From CAVXNB01 sp963763085 (lineage in GTDB: Bacteria; Actinomycetota; Acidimicrobiia; Acidimicrobiales; Bog-793), in assembly GCA_963763085.1 (NCBI GenBank), contig CAVXNB010000001.1, forward strand, positions 868,001-932,000: a DNA stretch of 64,000 nucleotides, read 5' to 3'. Position 1 is the first letter of the stretch, and every line of letters starts with the position of its first letter. The notes under the pieces are model-generated. The model ran no database searches, was not told the origin of the DNA, and was given only the letters and a program-made list of their open reading frames with translations. Of this stretch, positions 8,099 to 16,619 are shown piece by piece. The position numbers and the translations under genes were made by a program.

Positions 8099-8112
8099 CG
8101 AACACTTGTTCG
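8099..8112 (-). promoter_or_regulatory. Perfect LexA (SOS) box
   Basis: On the minus strand this reads CGAACAAGTGTTCG, matching CGAAC-RNRY-GTTCG at every position. It ends 15 bases before the ATG of the radical SAM gene and lies between that ATG and the end of the upstream aminotransferase gene, a classic repressor position. Confidence 0.85.
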
Positions 8113-8117
8113 TGTGG

Positions 8118-9248
8118 TCAGCGCGGCGGTCGGTCCGCAATCTCGTCGCGGGACTCGACCATGGCGTCCACGACCCGGGTCATCAGCTCGGTCGGGCCGA
8201 CCGTGACACGAACGCGGCCGGGCAGGCCGAATTCGGATCCCGGACGGATCAGAAAGCCGCGACGCACCATCGCTTCGAACAGGTCCAGATCGTCCACGCC
8301 GGTCTCGGCGAGCACGAAGTTCGCCCCCGACCGGGCGCAGGCGAACCCCGCACGATCGAGCGCGAGCGCGAATCCGTCGCGTGCCGCGACGACCTGTATG
8401 CGCCTCGCCTCGACGGCTGCCGCGTCAGAGAGACACGCCATCCCCGCTGCCAGCGCCGGCCGGTTCAAGTTGAACGGCTCCTGTACGGCGTCGAGGCACG
8501 GGACGAGCGCCGGGTGGACGATGGCGTACCCGAGCCGCAGCCCGGCGAGGCCGAACAACTTGGAGAACGTGCGCAACACCACGACCGGGCGGCCGGATGC
8601 GACATCGCGTATCCGTTCCGGCCGCTCGTGTGGCGCCAGGTAATCGGCATAGGCCTCGTCGGCAGCGACCAGACATCCCTCCGGCAGCGCGTCGAGGAAC
8701 CGGTCCCACTCCCCCGGCGCCAGCGCGTCCCCGGTCGGGTTGTTCGGGTCGCAGACGAATACGAGCTTGGAGCCCTTCGCCGCCTCGGCCATCGCCTCGA
8801 GGTCGAGGCGGAGCCCGCGCGTCGGCACCTCGACGAGGTCCGCGCCGGACGCCTCGCAGGCCTGGCGGTACAAGCCGTACGTCGGCGCCGCGATCACGAC
8901 ACGTTCCCCGGGGTTGACGAACGCGCTCACGACAGTGAGCACGAGCGACTGGATCCCGTGGGCGGGCACCACCCAGCCGGCGTGCGCCCCGGTCCAGGCC
9001 CCGACGGCCTCGCGGAAGTCGGCATAGGCCTGCTCGGGATAGAGCGAGGCCCGTTGCAGCTCGTCGATCACCGCCTCTCGCACGCCCGGCAGCAAGCCGA
9101 AAAGGTCCTCGTTCCAGTTCAGCTTGACGAGATGATCCACCCCGAAGCGGGTAGCGAGCTCGGCCACACTAGGCCCCGGGTCGTAGGGGACCACGGTCCG
9201 GAGCGGCGCGCGGACCAGCTCCCGCAGGCGGGTCCCGTCGTCGCTCAC
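8118..9248 (-). CDS. Histidinol-phosphate aminotransferase-like PLP enzyme
   Basis: A 376-residue fold-type I aminotransferase of the HisC branch. It has the PLP-binding lysine at about K230 in TFSKLFGLAGLRLGY, the cofactor-contacting DPNNPTG and DEAYADY motifs and a C-terminal arginine region (GRVRVTVG). HisC converts imidazole-acetol phosphate and glutamate to histidinol phosphate; many paralogues act on aromatic or other amino acids. No his genes are nearby, so the substrate is open. The GTG at 9248 is chosen because upstream starts overlap the divergent methyltransferase gene; its ribosome site is weak. It stands divergent from the methyltransferase with about 46 bases between starts. Confidence 0.8.
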   Translation of the reverse strand: MSDDGTRLRELVRAPLRTVVPYDPGPSVAELATRFGVDHLVKLNWNEDLFGLLPGVREAVIDELQRASLYPEQAYADFREAVGAWTGAHAGWVVPAHGIQSLVLTVVSAFVNPGERVVIAAPTYGLYRQACEASGADLVEVPTRGLRLDLEAMAEAAKGSKLVFVCDPNNPTGDALAPGEWDRFLDALPEGCLVAADEAYADYLAPHERPERIRDVASGRPVVVLRTFSKLFGLAGLRLGYAIVHPALVPCLDAVQEPFNLNRPALAAGMACLSDAAAVEARRIQVVAARDGFALALDRAGFACARSGANFVLAETGVDDLDLFEAMVRRGFLIRPGSEFGLPGRVRVTVGPTELMTRVVDAMVESRDEIADRPPR

Positions 9249-9294
9249 CGCCCAGTCATAGCGTGTCCGGCGCCCGTGCTGCGACACTGTGGGC

Positions 9295-10329
9295 ATGAAC
9301 AGCGACCGTGCCCACCCGGCCCGGCTGGGCTTGCTCGAGAGGCTCGAGGCCGGACCCGTGATCTGCGCCGAGGGCTACCTGTTTGAATGCGAGCGCCGCG
9401 GCTACCTCCAGGCGGGCGCGTACGTGCCCGAGGTCGTGCTCGAGCATCCCGAGGTGATCACACAGCTGCACCGCGACTTCGTGCACGCCGGCTCGGACGT
9501 CGTCGAGGCCTTCACCTACTACGCCCATCGCGAGAAGCTGCGCTTCATCGGCCGCGAGGACGTTCTCGAGCCGATGAACCGGCAGGCTCTCGAGATCGCC
9601 AGGCAAGTAGCCGCCGAGTCGGGAGCGCTCTTCGCCGGCGACCTCGCCAACACGAACATCTACACGCCCGACGAGGCGAGCAACCGTGAGGTGCGGGCGA
9701 TGTTCGAGGAGCAGGCCACCTGGGCAGCAGAGGCAGGCGTCGACTTCATCATCGCCGAGACGTTCGAGTCCGGCCTCGAGGCGGTGCTCGCGTGCGAGGT
9801 CATCAAGGCCACGGGGCTCCCGGCCGTCGTGACGTTCTCGCCCGATCCCGAGCGCGGGACGGCGGAGGGATGGACGCCGGCCGAGACCTGCAAGCGGCTC
9901 GAGGACGCCGGCGCCGACGTCGTGGGGCTCAACTGCGGGTTCGGGCCGGCCACCATGTACCCGTACCTGGCGGGCATCCTCGAGAGCGTCACCGTCCCGG
10001 TCGCGGCGCTCCCGGTGCCGTACCGCACGCACTACCGCGAGGCGATGTTCCAGATGCTGACCGACCCGAGGCTGGGCATCCGGGCGTTCCCCGTGGCGCT
10101 GGACCCCTTCACGTGCAACCGCTTCGAGATCGCCGACTTCACGACGCTCGCCGCCGCGCTCGGCGTGCGCTATCTGGGGCTGTGCTGCGGGGCCTCGCCT
10201 CACCACATCCGGGCGATGGCCGAGGCCCTCGGCCGCACCCCGCCGGCGAGCCGCTATTCGCCGGACCTCATGAAGCACTACTTCTACAGCACCGAAGCCC
10301 GACGCTACGCGCCCGTCTCGGAGCTTTGA
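9295..10329 (+). CDS. Betaine--homocysteine S-methyltransferase-like
   Basis: A 344-residue zinc-dependent methyltransferase of the BHMT/MetH N-terminal family (TIM barrel). The three zinc-binding cysteines are visible at C214 (GLNCGFG) and C297-C298 (LCCGASP), with spacing close to animal BHMT. It is expected to move a methyl group from betaine, or a related methylated donor, to homocysteine to give methionine and a demethylated amine. ATG 9295 is preferred over a GTG two codons earlier. It is followed after two bases by a trimethylamine-dehydrogenase-like gene, so the demethylated product may be oxidised further. S-methylmethionine as donor cannot be excluded. Confidence 0.85.
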   Translation: MNSDRAHPARLGLLERLEAGPVICAEGYLFECERRGYLQAGAYVPEVVLEHPEVITQLHRDFVHAGSDVVEAFTYYAHREKLRFIGREDVLEPMNRQALEIARQVAAESGALFAGDLANTNIYTPDEASNREVRAMFEEQATWAAEAGVDFIIAETFESGLEAVLACEVIKATGLPAVVTFSPDPERGTAEGWTPAETCKRLEDAGADVVGLNCGFGPATMYPYLAGILESVTVPVAALPVPYRTHYREAMFQMLTDPRLGIRAFPVALDPFTCNRFEIADFTTLAAALGVRYLGLCCGASPHHIRAMAEALGRTPPASRYSPDLMKHYFYSTEARRYAPVSEL

Positions 10330-10331
10330 CG

Positions 10332-12422
10332 GTGCGCGACCCACGCCACGACGTCCTGTTCGAGCCCATCACGATCGGGCCGAAGGTCCTGCGCAACCGC
10401 TTCTACCAAGTGCCGCACTGCACGGGCTTCGGGACCGAGAAACCATGGTCGCAAGCGGCCTTCCGCGGCATGAAAGCCGAAGGCGGCTGGGCGGCGGTGT
10501 GCACCGAGTACGCACCCATCAGCCCCGATTCCGACACGATGCCGTCCGTCTCGTCGCGCTTCTGGGACGACGGGGACGCCGAGAACCTCGCCCTCATGTG
10601 CGCCGCAGTGCACCGTCACGGCGCGCTCGCCGGCATCGAGCTGCACCACGGCGGCGCCATCGCGCAGCCGAGTGCGTCGCGCTGGCCGAGCATCGGACCT
10701 TCGCAGATCTCGAACGCGATGTACGCGGACGCCACGGCGCCGAAGGAGATGGAGCTGCGCGACATCCGCCGGGTTCAGCGGGATTGGGTGGGCGCGGCGG
10801 TGCGGGCCAGGGATGTTGGCTTCGACATTGTGTACGTGTACGGCGCCCACAGCTTCCTGCTCCTGCAATTCCTCTCCCCAATGCTGAACCAGAGGACCGA
10901 CGCCTTCGGTGGCACGCTGGAGAACCGGGCCCGGATCTGGCTGGAGACGCTCGAGCTCGTGCGGGAGGCCGTCGGCTCGGACTGCGCGGTGGCGGCCCGC
11001 TTTGCCGTCGACGCCCTCGGCCCGTGGGGGGTGACCACGTCCGAGGGAGTCGGCTTCGTGCAGATGGCCGATCACCTGGTGGACCTGTGGGACATCACGA
11101 TCGGAACCGTGGCGGGGATGGAGAGGGTCGATTCGGCGGCGTCCCGTTTCTTTGCGGAGGGCTACGAGCTCAAATGGACGCACGAGGTCCGGCAGGTGAC
11201 CGACAAGCCTCTGGTCGGTGTCGGGCGGTTCACGAACCCGGACACGATGGCGGCGCTCGTCGCCAGCCGTGAGCTCGACGTCATCGGGGCGGCGCGGCCC
11301 TCGATCGCGGACCCGTTCCTGCCGCGCAAGATCGAAGAGGGCCGCTACGGGGAGATCCGCGAGTGCATCGGCTGCAACTTCTGCTACTCGAGGGCCGAGT
11401 ACAGCGGCCATCTCGGCTGCACGCAGAACGCGGCCGCCGGCGAGGAGTATCGCCGCGGCTGGCATCCCGAGGTGTTCACCCGGGCTGCCAACGCAGACCG
11501 GGACGTGCTCGTCGTAGGCGCCGGGCCCGCCGGCATGGAGTGCGCGATCGTGCTGGCGAAGCGGGGCTTCGGGCGGGTACACCTCGTCGAGGGCGCCCGC
11601 GAGATCGGCGGGATCGCCCGCTGGATCCCGAAGCTTCCCGGGCTCGGCGAGTGGGGCCGGCTCCTCGGCTGGCGAACCGTCCAGCTGCAGCGGCTGCGCA
11701 AGAACGTGGAGATCGTCACCGGCGTAACGATCGGTCCCGAGGATGCTCTCGCCTACGGAGCCGAGCTCGTGGTCGTCGCGACGGGTTCGGCGTGGGCCGG
11801 CGACGGCCTGAGCGGCTTCTCGTTCGGGCCGATCCCGGGCGCCGACGCCGACCAGCCCTGGGTGCTCACACCCGAGCAGATCATGCTCGAGGGCAAGCGC
11901 CCCCCTGGCCGGCGTGTGGTCGTGTACGACTGCGAGGGGTACTTCATGGGCGCCGGGCTCGCCGAGCTGCTCCGCGAGGAGGGCCACCAGGTCGTGCTGG
12001 CCACACCGCACGAGCAGGTCGCGCCCGTCTGCCAGGAGACTCTCGAGCGACTCCGGATGCGCCGGCGGCTGCACGAGATCGGGGTGCAGATGATGACCGA
12101 GGTCTCGCTCGAATCGCTCGAACCGGGCCTCGCTCTCGGCGTCGGGCCCTTCGATTCCCCGGTCCACCTCGAGACCGACGGGGTCGTGCTCGTCACGCAA
12201 CGGATCTCGCGGGACAGCCTCTACCGGGAGCTGGTTAGCCAGTCCGAGGACTCCTTGCGGTCGGCCGGCGTGGAGGGCGTCTACCGCGTCGGCGACTGTG
12301 TCGCCCCCCGCATGCTGGGCGATGCCGTCTTCGACGGCCACCGCCTTGCCCGGGAGATCGACAGCGCCGACCCGGCCGTGCCGCTTCCCTACCTGCGCGA
12401 GCGGCCGGTCGCGTCGGCCTAG
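10332..12422 (+). CDS. Trimethylamine dehydrogenase-family flavoprotein
   Basis: A 696-residue iron-sulfur flavoprotein similar end to end to trimethylamine and histamine dehydrogenases. The N-terminal TIM barrel keeps Cys30 (VPHCTGFG), the covalent FMN attachment site in this family, Tyr60, and the catalytic Tyr170 and His173 (VYVYGAHS). The [4Fe-4S] ligands are C345, C348, C351 and C363. The C-terminal part has the FAD/ADP-binding folds (VLVVGAGPAGMECA). Of the aromatic bowl that holds trimethylammonium, Tyr60 and the Trp in LWDITIG (W253) are present, but the position of Trp355 is Ala. It should oxidatively demethylate a secondary or tertiary amine to formaldehyde and a smaller amine. Start GTG 10332 is two bases after the BHMT stop. 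Confidence 0.85.
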   Translation: MRDPRHDVLFEPITIGPKVLRNRFYQVPHCTGFGTEKPWSQAAFRGMKAEGGWAAVCTEYAPISPDSDTMPSVSSRFWDDGDAENLALMCAAVHRHGALAGIELHHGGAIAQPSASRWPSIGPSQISNAMYADATAPKEMELRDIRRVQRDWVGAAVRARDVGFDIVYVYGAHSFLLLQFLSPMLNQRTDAFGGTLENRARIWLETLELVREAVGSDCAVAARFAVDALGPWGVTTSEGVGFVQMADHLVDLWDITIGTVAGMERVDSAASRFFAEGYELKWTHEVRQVTDKPLVGVGRFTNPDTMAALVASRELDVIGAARPSIADPFLPRKIEEGRYGEIRECIGCNFCYSRAEYSGHLGCTQNAAAGEEYRRGWHPEVFTRAANADRDVLVVGAGPAGMECAIVLAKRGFGRVHLVEGAREIGGIARWIPKLPGLGEWGRLLGWRTVQLQRLRKNVEIVTGVTIGPEDALAYGAELVVVATGSAWAGDGLSGFSFGPIPGADADQPWVLTPEQIMLEGKRPPGRRVVVYDCEGYFMGAGLAELLREEGHQVVLATPHEQVAPVCQETLERLRMRRRLHEIGVQMMTEVSLESLEPGLALGVGPFDSPVHLETDGVVLVTQRISRDSLYRELVSQSEDSLRSAGVEGVYRVGDCVAPRMLGDAVFDGHRLAREIDSADPAVPLPYLRERPVASA

Positions 12423-12425
12423 GGC

Positions 12426-12480
12426 CCGGCGCCTCAGTCCGCCGGCGGGCGCCGTCCCGCCGGCGCCTCAGTCCGCCGGC
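12426..12480. terminator. Bidirectional GC hairpin between convergent genes
   Basis: A 9-bp stem, GCCGGCGGG (12441-12449) paired with CCCGCCGGC (12456-12464), with a 6-base loop, lies between the convergent flavoprotein and GGDEF-EAL genes. It is flanked by two identical 21-bp direct repeats (12426-12446 and 12460-12480), the second carrying the stop codon of the GGDEF-EAL gene. No T tract follows, so a GC-type bidirectional terminator is inferred. Confidence 0.55.
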
Positions 12481-14738
12481 ACTCCCCCGACGGCGCTCGA
12501 GAGCGTGGCCTGCTCGGCGATGAACGCCAGCACCCTGTCGGCCGGAAGCGGCCGGGCTATGACGAAGCCCTGGACCCACCGGCAGCCGAGGTCCCGCAGC
12601 TGGCGGAGCTGTCCGGTCGTCTCCACGCCTTCGGCGATCGCTTCGAGGCCGAGGGCGGCGGCCATGGCGAAGATGGCCTGGAGCACCGCACCCCGCTCGT
12701 TGCCCTCCTCAAGGCTGGCCACGAACGAGCGGTCGATCTTGAGCGCGTCGATCGGGAACCGCTCGAGGTAGGCGAGTGACGAGTAACCGGTGCCGAAGTC
12801 GTCGAGGAGGACGTGCACGCCGAGGTCGCGGAGCGCCTGAAGCATGCTGGCGGGATAGCCGTCGTCGAGCAGCACAGATTCGGTGAGCTCCACGCCGACG
12901 CTCCGCGGCGCCAGCGGCAGCTCGCGCAACAGGTGGGCCATCCGCTCGACGAGCCCCGGCACGGCGAGTTGCCGGACCGAGACGTTCACCGAGACCGAAA
13001 GGGGCGGCTCGCTCGGGGCGGCAACCTGCCACTCCGAAAGCTGGGTCAAGGCTTCTTCGAGCACCCAGTCGCCGATCTCGACGATCAGTCCGGTCTCCTC
13101 GGCGAGGGGGATGAACTGGTCCGGGCCGAGACGCCCGCGGGTCGGGTGGTTCCAACGCACCAGCGCCTCCACCGCCACCGGCCGGCCGGTGGCGGCGTTC
13201 ACGACCGGCTGGTACTCGAGGAACAGCTGGCGTCCCGGCAGTGCGGCCCGCAGGTCGCTCTCGAGCTGCAGGCGCGCCATCGCCTGTTCCCGCATGCTGT
13301 TGTCGAACAGCTCGACGCGTCCCCGGCCGGCGGCCTTGGCCCGGTACATGGCCGCGTCCGCGTCGCGCAGCAAGGTCGAAGCCGTATCGGCCGGCCCTGT
13401 CGACACGGCGACCCCGATGCTGGCCGACACCGAGTACTCCCCCGACGAGAGCTCGACGGGAGCCGAAAGCGCGGATGCGAGGTCGCTCGCGCGGTCGATG
13501 GCGTCCATCGGGTCCCGGAGCAGATCGCAGAGCACGACGAACTCGTCTCCGCCGAAACGCGACAGCGTGTCGCCCCGGCGCGTCGCCGCCGCCAGGCGGG
13601 GCGCTATCGCGGACAGCACCTCGTCGCCGACGTGATGGCCGAGCGAGTCGTTGACCACCTTGAACTGGTCGAGGTCGAGCAGGATCACGCCGACCTGCTT
13701 GCCGCTGCCCTGCCGGCGCTCGAGCGAGGTCTCGAGACGATCGACCAGGAGAGTGCGGTTGAACAAGTGGGTGAGGGGGTCGTGCACGGCCTGGTGCTCG
13801 AGCGCCTCCCGGTCCCGCTTGTGCTCCGTGATGTCGCGGCACTGGGTGAAGTGGTAGCGCTCGCCCACCTCGGGCGTGATGACGGAGATCGACACGGCCG
13901 CCCAGACGACCGAACCGTCGGGGCGGAGGTAGCGCTTCTCGAACTCGACGGTGGACTCGGTGGTCATGCGCCATGCCGTCCTCGAGAGCTCCACGTCGTC
14001 AGGGTGCGTGACGTCGAGGGTCGAATGTCCGATGAGCTCTTCACGCGTTCGGCGGAGCAGCCTGGCCAGCGCGTCGTTGACCTCGAGCCAGATGAGATCG
14101 GTGGACACGAAGGCGGCGCCGATCGGCGAGTCCACAAAGCTGCGATGGAACCGCCGGTCCACATCCCTCAACGACCGGCTGAGGCGGCGGGCGAGCGTGC
14201 CAACGATGACGACAGTGGTGACCGCGATGAGCCACATGCCGATCACCAGCCCGCCCGGCCCGAGAGCCGGGTGCTGGTGGAGCTGAACAGCGAGAACGAT
14301 CGCGTAGCTGGCGGCCATGAGGGCGGTCTGGAACGCCGCTTGGCGTGTCGAGAAGAACGCGAACGCGTACGGGATCACCCAGAGGAAGAAGAACTGAGCC
14401 CCGCTGGAGGGTCCGCCGCCTTCGTACACCCCTGCCGCCACGAGCAGCGTTCCGAACGCCACGATCAGCTTGAAGGTCCTCGCCGAAGCCCTGTTGAGTA
14501 TGCCGGACAGAAGAACCCCGCCTACGACGAGCGCGACGCACGCGACGATTAGGGCGATCGCAGGCACGGAGTACTTCGCGTTCGGGAACGCCAACGACGC
14601 TCCGGCGGTGGCGCCGGCGAGCAGGTAGATGGTCCCGAGCGAACGGGCCATGACACGGGCCTGCACGTAACCCGACAGCGCCTCGCGGTGCCACCGGTCA
14701 CGTCCGGTCCGCCTAAGGCGCCTTCGCTCTTCGTTCAC
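12468..14738 (-). CDS. Membrane PAS-GGDEF-EAL cyclic-di-GMP protein
   Basis: A 756-residue signalling protein. An N-terminal block of about six hydrophobic segments (residues about 35-190) is followed by a PAS domain (about 205-325), a GGDEF domain and an EAL domain. The GGDEF motif is intact at 396-400, with an RxxD inhibitory site (RRGD) five residues earlier, so it could make cyclic di-GMP under product control. The EAL domain keeps EAL at 524-526, NVSVRQ, ELTES, DDFGTGYSS and KIDRSF, so phosphodiesterase activity is also possible. The GTG at 14738 follows GGGAG; an ATG 36 codons later is an alternative. An inverted repeat lies upstream at 14793-14809. It is probably a membrane sensor balancing synthesis and breakdown. 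Confidence 0.9.
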   Translation of the reverse strand: MNEERRRLRRTGRDRWHREALSGYVQARVMARSLGTIYLLAGATAGASLAFPNAKYSVPAIALIVACVALVVGGVLLSGILNRASARTFKLIVAFGTLLVAAGVYEGGGPSSGAQFFFLWVIPYAFAFFSTRQAAFQTALMAASYAIVLAVQLHQHPALGPGGLVIGMWLIAVTTVVIVGTLARRLSRSLRDVDRRFHRSFVDSPIGAAFVSTDLIWLEVNDALARLLRRTREELIGHSTLDVTHPDDVELSRTAWRMTTESTVEFEKRYLRPDGSVVWAAVSISVITPEVGERYHFTQCRDITEHKRDREALEHQAVHDPLTHLFNRTLLVDRLETSLERRQGSGKQVGVILLDLDQFKVVNDSLGHHVGDEVLSAIAPRLAAATRRGDTLSRFGGDEFVVLCDLLRDPMDAIDRASDLASALSAPVELSSGEYSVSASIGVAVSTGPADTASTLLRDADAAMYRAKAAGRGRVELFDNSMREQAMARLQLESDLRAALPGRQLFLEYQPVVNAATGRPVAVEALVRWNHPTRGRLGPDQFIPLAEETGLIVEIGDWVLEEALTQLSEWQVAAPSEPPLSVSVNVSVRQLAVPGLVERMAHLLRELPLAPRSVGVELTESVLLDDGYPASMLQALRDLGVHVLLDDFGTGYSSLAYLERFPIDALKIDRSFVASLEEGNERGAVLQAIFAMAAALGLEAIAEGVETTGQLRQLRDLGCRWVQGFVIARPLPADRVLAFIAEQATLSSAVGGVPAD

Positions 14739-14792
14739 AGGCTGCTCCCGTCGCCGGCAGGAGCTCACCCACCGATGAGCGCTCTTCGCCCC

Positions 14793-14809
14793 GTCACCAA
14801 ACTGGTGAC
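14793..14809. promoter_or_regulatory. Inverted repeat upstream of GGDEF-EAL gene
   Basis: GTCACCAAACTGGTGAC is a 7-bp perfect inverted repeat around AAC, 55 bases upstream of the GTG at 14738. Position and symmetry suggest an operator; the binding protein is unknown. The neighbouring SufR-like regulator is one candidate. Confidence 0.4.
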
Positions 14810-14883
14810 CAATTTGATCGGCTCGCGGGTGACGCGCCTTGAGGGGCTGGCCAGAGCGCAATTGGCAGTCGAGCGGTGAGCTA

Positions 14884-15552
14884 TCAGGGGGTGTCGAGCT
14901 CGTGGACCTCATAAGCGCACACGTGAGCCCCGTCCATGAGATGGGCGACGCGCTCGACCCGGCCCCCGGGAAGGGCGTCCCGGATGAACGCCAGCTCGCT
15001 CGAGCACGCCTGACGGAACCCCAGAGCGACCGACACGATGGCGCAATTGTGCTCGGTGATGCGCCAGCCGCCGGCGGGGAGCTTCTCCACGTCCGCGAGG
15101 TATCCGTCGTCGTCCAGGATCTTGGTGAGCTCCGCGACCTGGCCGGCGAGGTCGAGCCCGGCGAGGCGCGGCTTGGCGTCCTCGAGCCGGCGCCGCCTGC
15201 GCTGTTCGAACAGGGTCGAGACCTCGGCACTGTCAGGACCGCCGAGGTAGCTGAGCAGCTCGTTGGTCAGCTCTCCGTAGCGTTTGGGGAACAGGGCCTC
15301 GGCCGTCGGCGTGAGCTCGTAGACGTGCGAAGGGCGGCCGCGCCCCGCCGGCTCCGAGCGGTGAGAGACCAGCCCGTCGTCCTCGAGGCGGGCAAGCTGC
15401 TGGCGCACCGCGACGACCGTGATCCCGAGCGGGCCGGCGATCTCACCCGCCGTGGAGGCGCCCTGGCGCTTCAGGAACACGAGGATCGCCCGGCGCGGAG
15501 ACGCCATCGTGGCAAGAGGAACCTCGGCCCCGGCTCGAGAGTCGTCGCTCAC
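14884..15552 (-). CDS. SufR-like HTH regulator with Cys cluster
   Basis: A 222-residue regulator with an N-terminal winged HTH (residues about 17-75) and a C-terminal cysteine domain like SufR, the Fe-S-sensing repressor. Cysteines at 170, 183 and 212 match the first, second and fourth of the SufR pattern C-x12-C-x13-C-x14-C exactly in spacing, but the third position is Gly197. Cluster binding is therefore possible but would need another ligand. The GTG at 15552 overlaps the stop of the QueA-like gene (GTGA), so it is the last gene of a coupled SDR-QueA-regulator operon. It may sense iron-sulfur or redox state and repress its own operon. No suf genes are nearby. Confidence 0.8.
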   Translation of the reverse strand: MSDDSRAGAEVPLATMASPRRAILVFLKRQGASTAGEIAGPLGITVVAVRQQLARLEDDGLVSHRSEPAGRGRPSHVYELTPTAEALFPKRYGELTNELLSYLGGPDSAEVSTLFEQRRRRRLEDAKPRLAGLDLAGQVAELTKILDDDGYLADVEKLPAGGWRITEHNCAIVSVALGFRQACSSELAFIRDALPGGRVERVAHLMDGAHVCAYEVHELDTP

Positions 15553-16619
15553 GGCAGAACCAGATGGACGTCGCCGAACTCGTGCCACAGGTAGCCGCCT
15601 TCGAGTGCCGCCGCGTAGGACCGTTCGAGAAGCTCGCGGCCGGCAATTGCCTCCAACATCGCCAGGTGTGAGGCCTCCGGCTCGTGCCAGCCGGTGAGCA
15701 GGCCGTCGAGGGAGCGGACGATCCTGTCCGGTGTGACGACGAGGTCGGTCCAGCCGCTGCCGGCGTGGACGAGCCCTTGGCGGTCTACCACCGTCTCCAA
15801 CGCGCGCACGACCGTGGTCCCGACGGCGATGACCCGGCCGCCGTCCCGGTGGGTGTCGTTGATCCGGTTGGCTGTGCTCGGGGCGACGCGGAAGTACTCG
15901 GGATAGGGCGCCTCGGTCGCTTCGAGGGACGCGACGCCGGTGTGCAGCAGCAGTGGAGCGACGCCGATGCCGAGCGTCACGAGTCGCGTCAGGATCTCGG
16001 CCGTGAACGGCCGTCCCGCGCTCGGCATCTCGGCCGAACCGGGCTCGGTGACGTAGACGTTCTGGTAGGCGCTGATCGGCCAGCGGCCGCGGACGTAGCC
16101 GTAGGCGATGGGGCGCCCGTGCAACGCGAGGTAGGTGTGCAGCGGTTCGGGGGTCTCGATTTTCGCTACCCACAGCCGGACGCCGCCGGCGTGCGTTGCG
16201 TACGGGGCGAGAAGGTGGACCCGTCCGCGCGCCGGCAGCTCCAGGCTCTCGCCGGCCACCGCCCCAAGAAGCGGCCGATCCCCCTCTCGTAGCTCCACCG
16301 TCCACAGCCCCGCCGGCAGCTGGGTGGACAGGTGCACATCGACGGACCGCCCGTTGTGGTCGGTCCCTGGCACCTCCGCCGCGAGCGTCCCGGAGGTGTT
16401 GATCACGACGAGATCGCCTTCCTCGAGGAAACTGGGCAGCTCCGAAAACGTCCCGTGCACGAGCGAGCCGTCGCCGCGATGCGCGACGAGCAGACGGACG
16501 GCGTCTCTGGTGAGGCCTCTCGCCTCCGGCGGGACGGAGGCCTCGAGGGCCGCCGGCAGCTCGAAACTGTGAGGGCCGGCAGACGGCCGGCTCCGCTCGA
16601 CCGTCGGAAGCGGCGTCAT
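15549..16619 (-). CDS. QueA-like SAM:tRNA ribosyltransferase-isomerase
   Basis: A 356-residue protein of the QueA family, the same length as E. coli QueA. Family blocks seen include FELPAALEASVPPEARG near residue 18, GDLVVINTSGTLAAEVPG, the PISAYQNVYV-type central segment and GTTVVRALET. QueA transfers the ribosyl part of SAM to preQ1 in tRNA during queuosine synthesis. No tgt, queC, queD or queG gene is in the window, and many actinobacteria lack the pathway, so a different modification or substrate is possible. The ATG at 16619 overlaps the stop of the SDR gene (ATGA), and the 3' end overlaps the regulator gene (GTGA). Confidence 0.8.
   Translation of the reverse strand: MTPLPTVERSRPSAGPHSFELPAALEASVPPEARGLTRDAVRLLVAHRGDGSLVHGTFSELPSFLEEGDLVVINTSGTLAAEVPGTDHNGRSVDVHLSTQLPAGLWTVELREGDRPLLGAVAGESLELPARGRVHLLAPYATHAGGVRLWVAKIETPEPLHTYLALHGRPIAYGYVRGRWPISAYQNVYVTEPGSAEMPSAGRPFTAEILTRLVTLGIGVAPLLLHTGVASLEATEAPYPEYFRVAPSTANRINDTHRDGGRVIAVGTTVVRALETVVDRQGLVHAGSGWTDLVVTPDRIVRSLDGLLTGWHEPEASHLAMLEAIAGRELLERSYAAALEGGYLWHEFGDVHLVLP

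Noticed and set aside
7875..9386. 503-codon plus-strand frame
   Set aside because: It lies antisense to the radical SAM and HisC-like genes and reads as a high-GC shadow without motifs.
10305..12341. 678-codon open frame on the minus strand
   Set aside because: It is antisense to the trimethylamine dehydrogenase-like gene, has shadow composition rich in Arg, His and Asp, and shows no family motif.
12813..14552. 579-codon plus-strand frame
   Set aside because: Antisense to the PAS-GGDEF-EAL protein, whose domains are fully intact.
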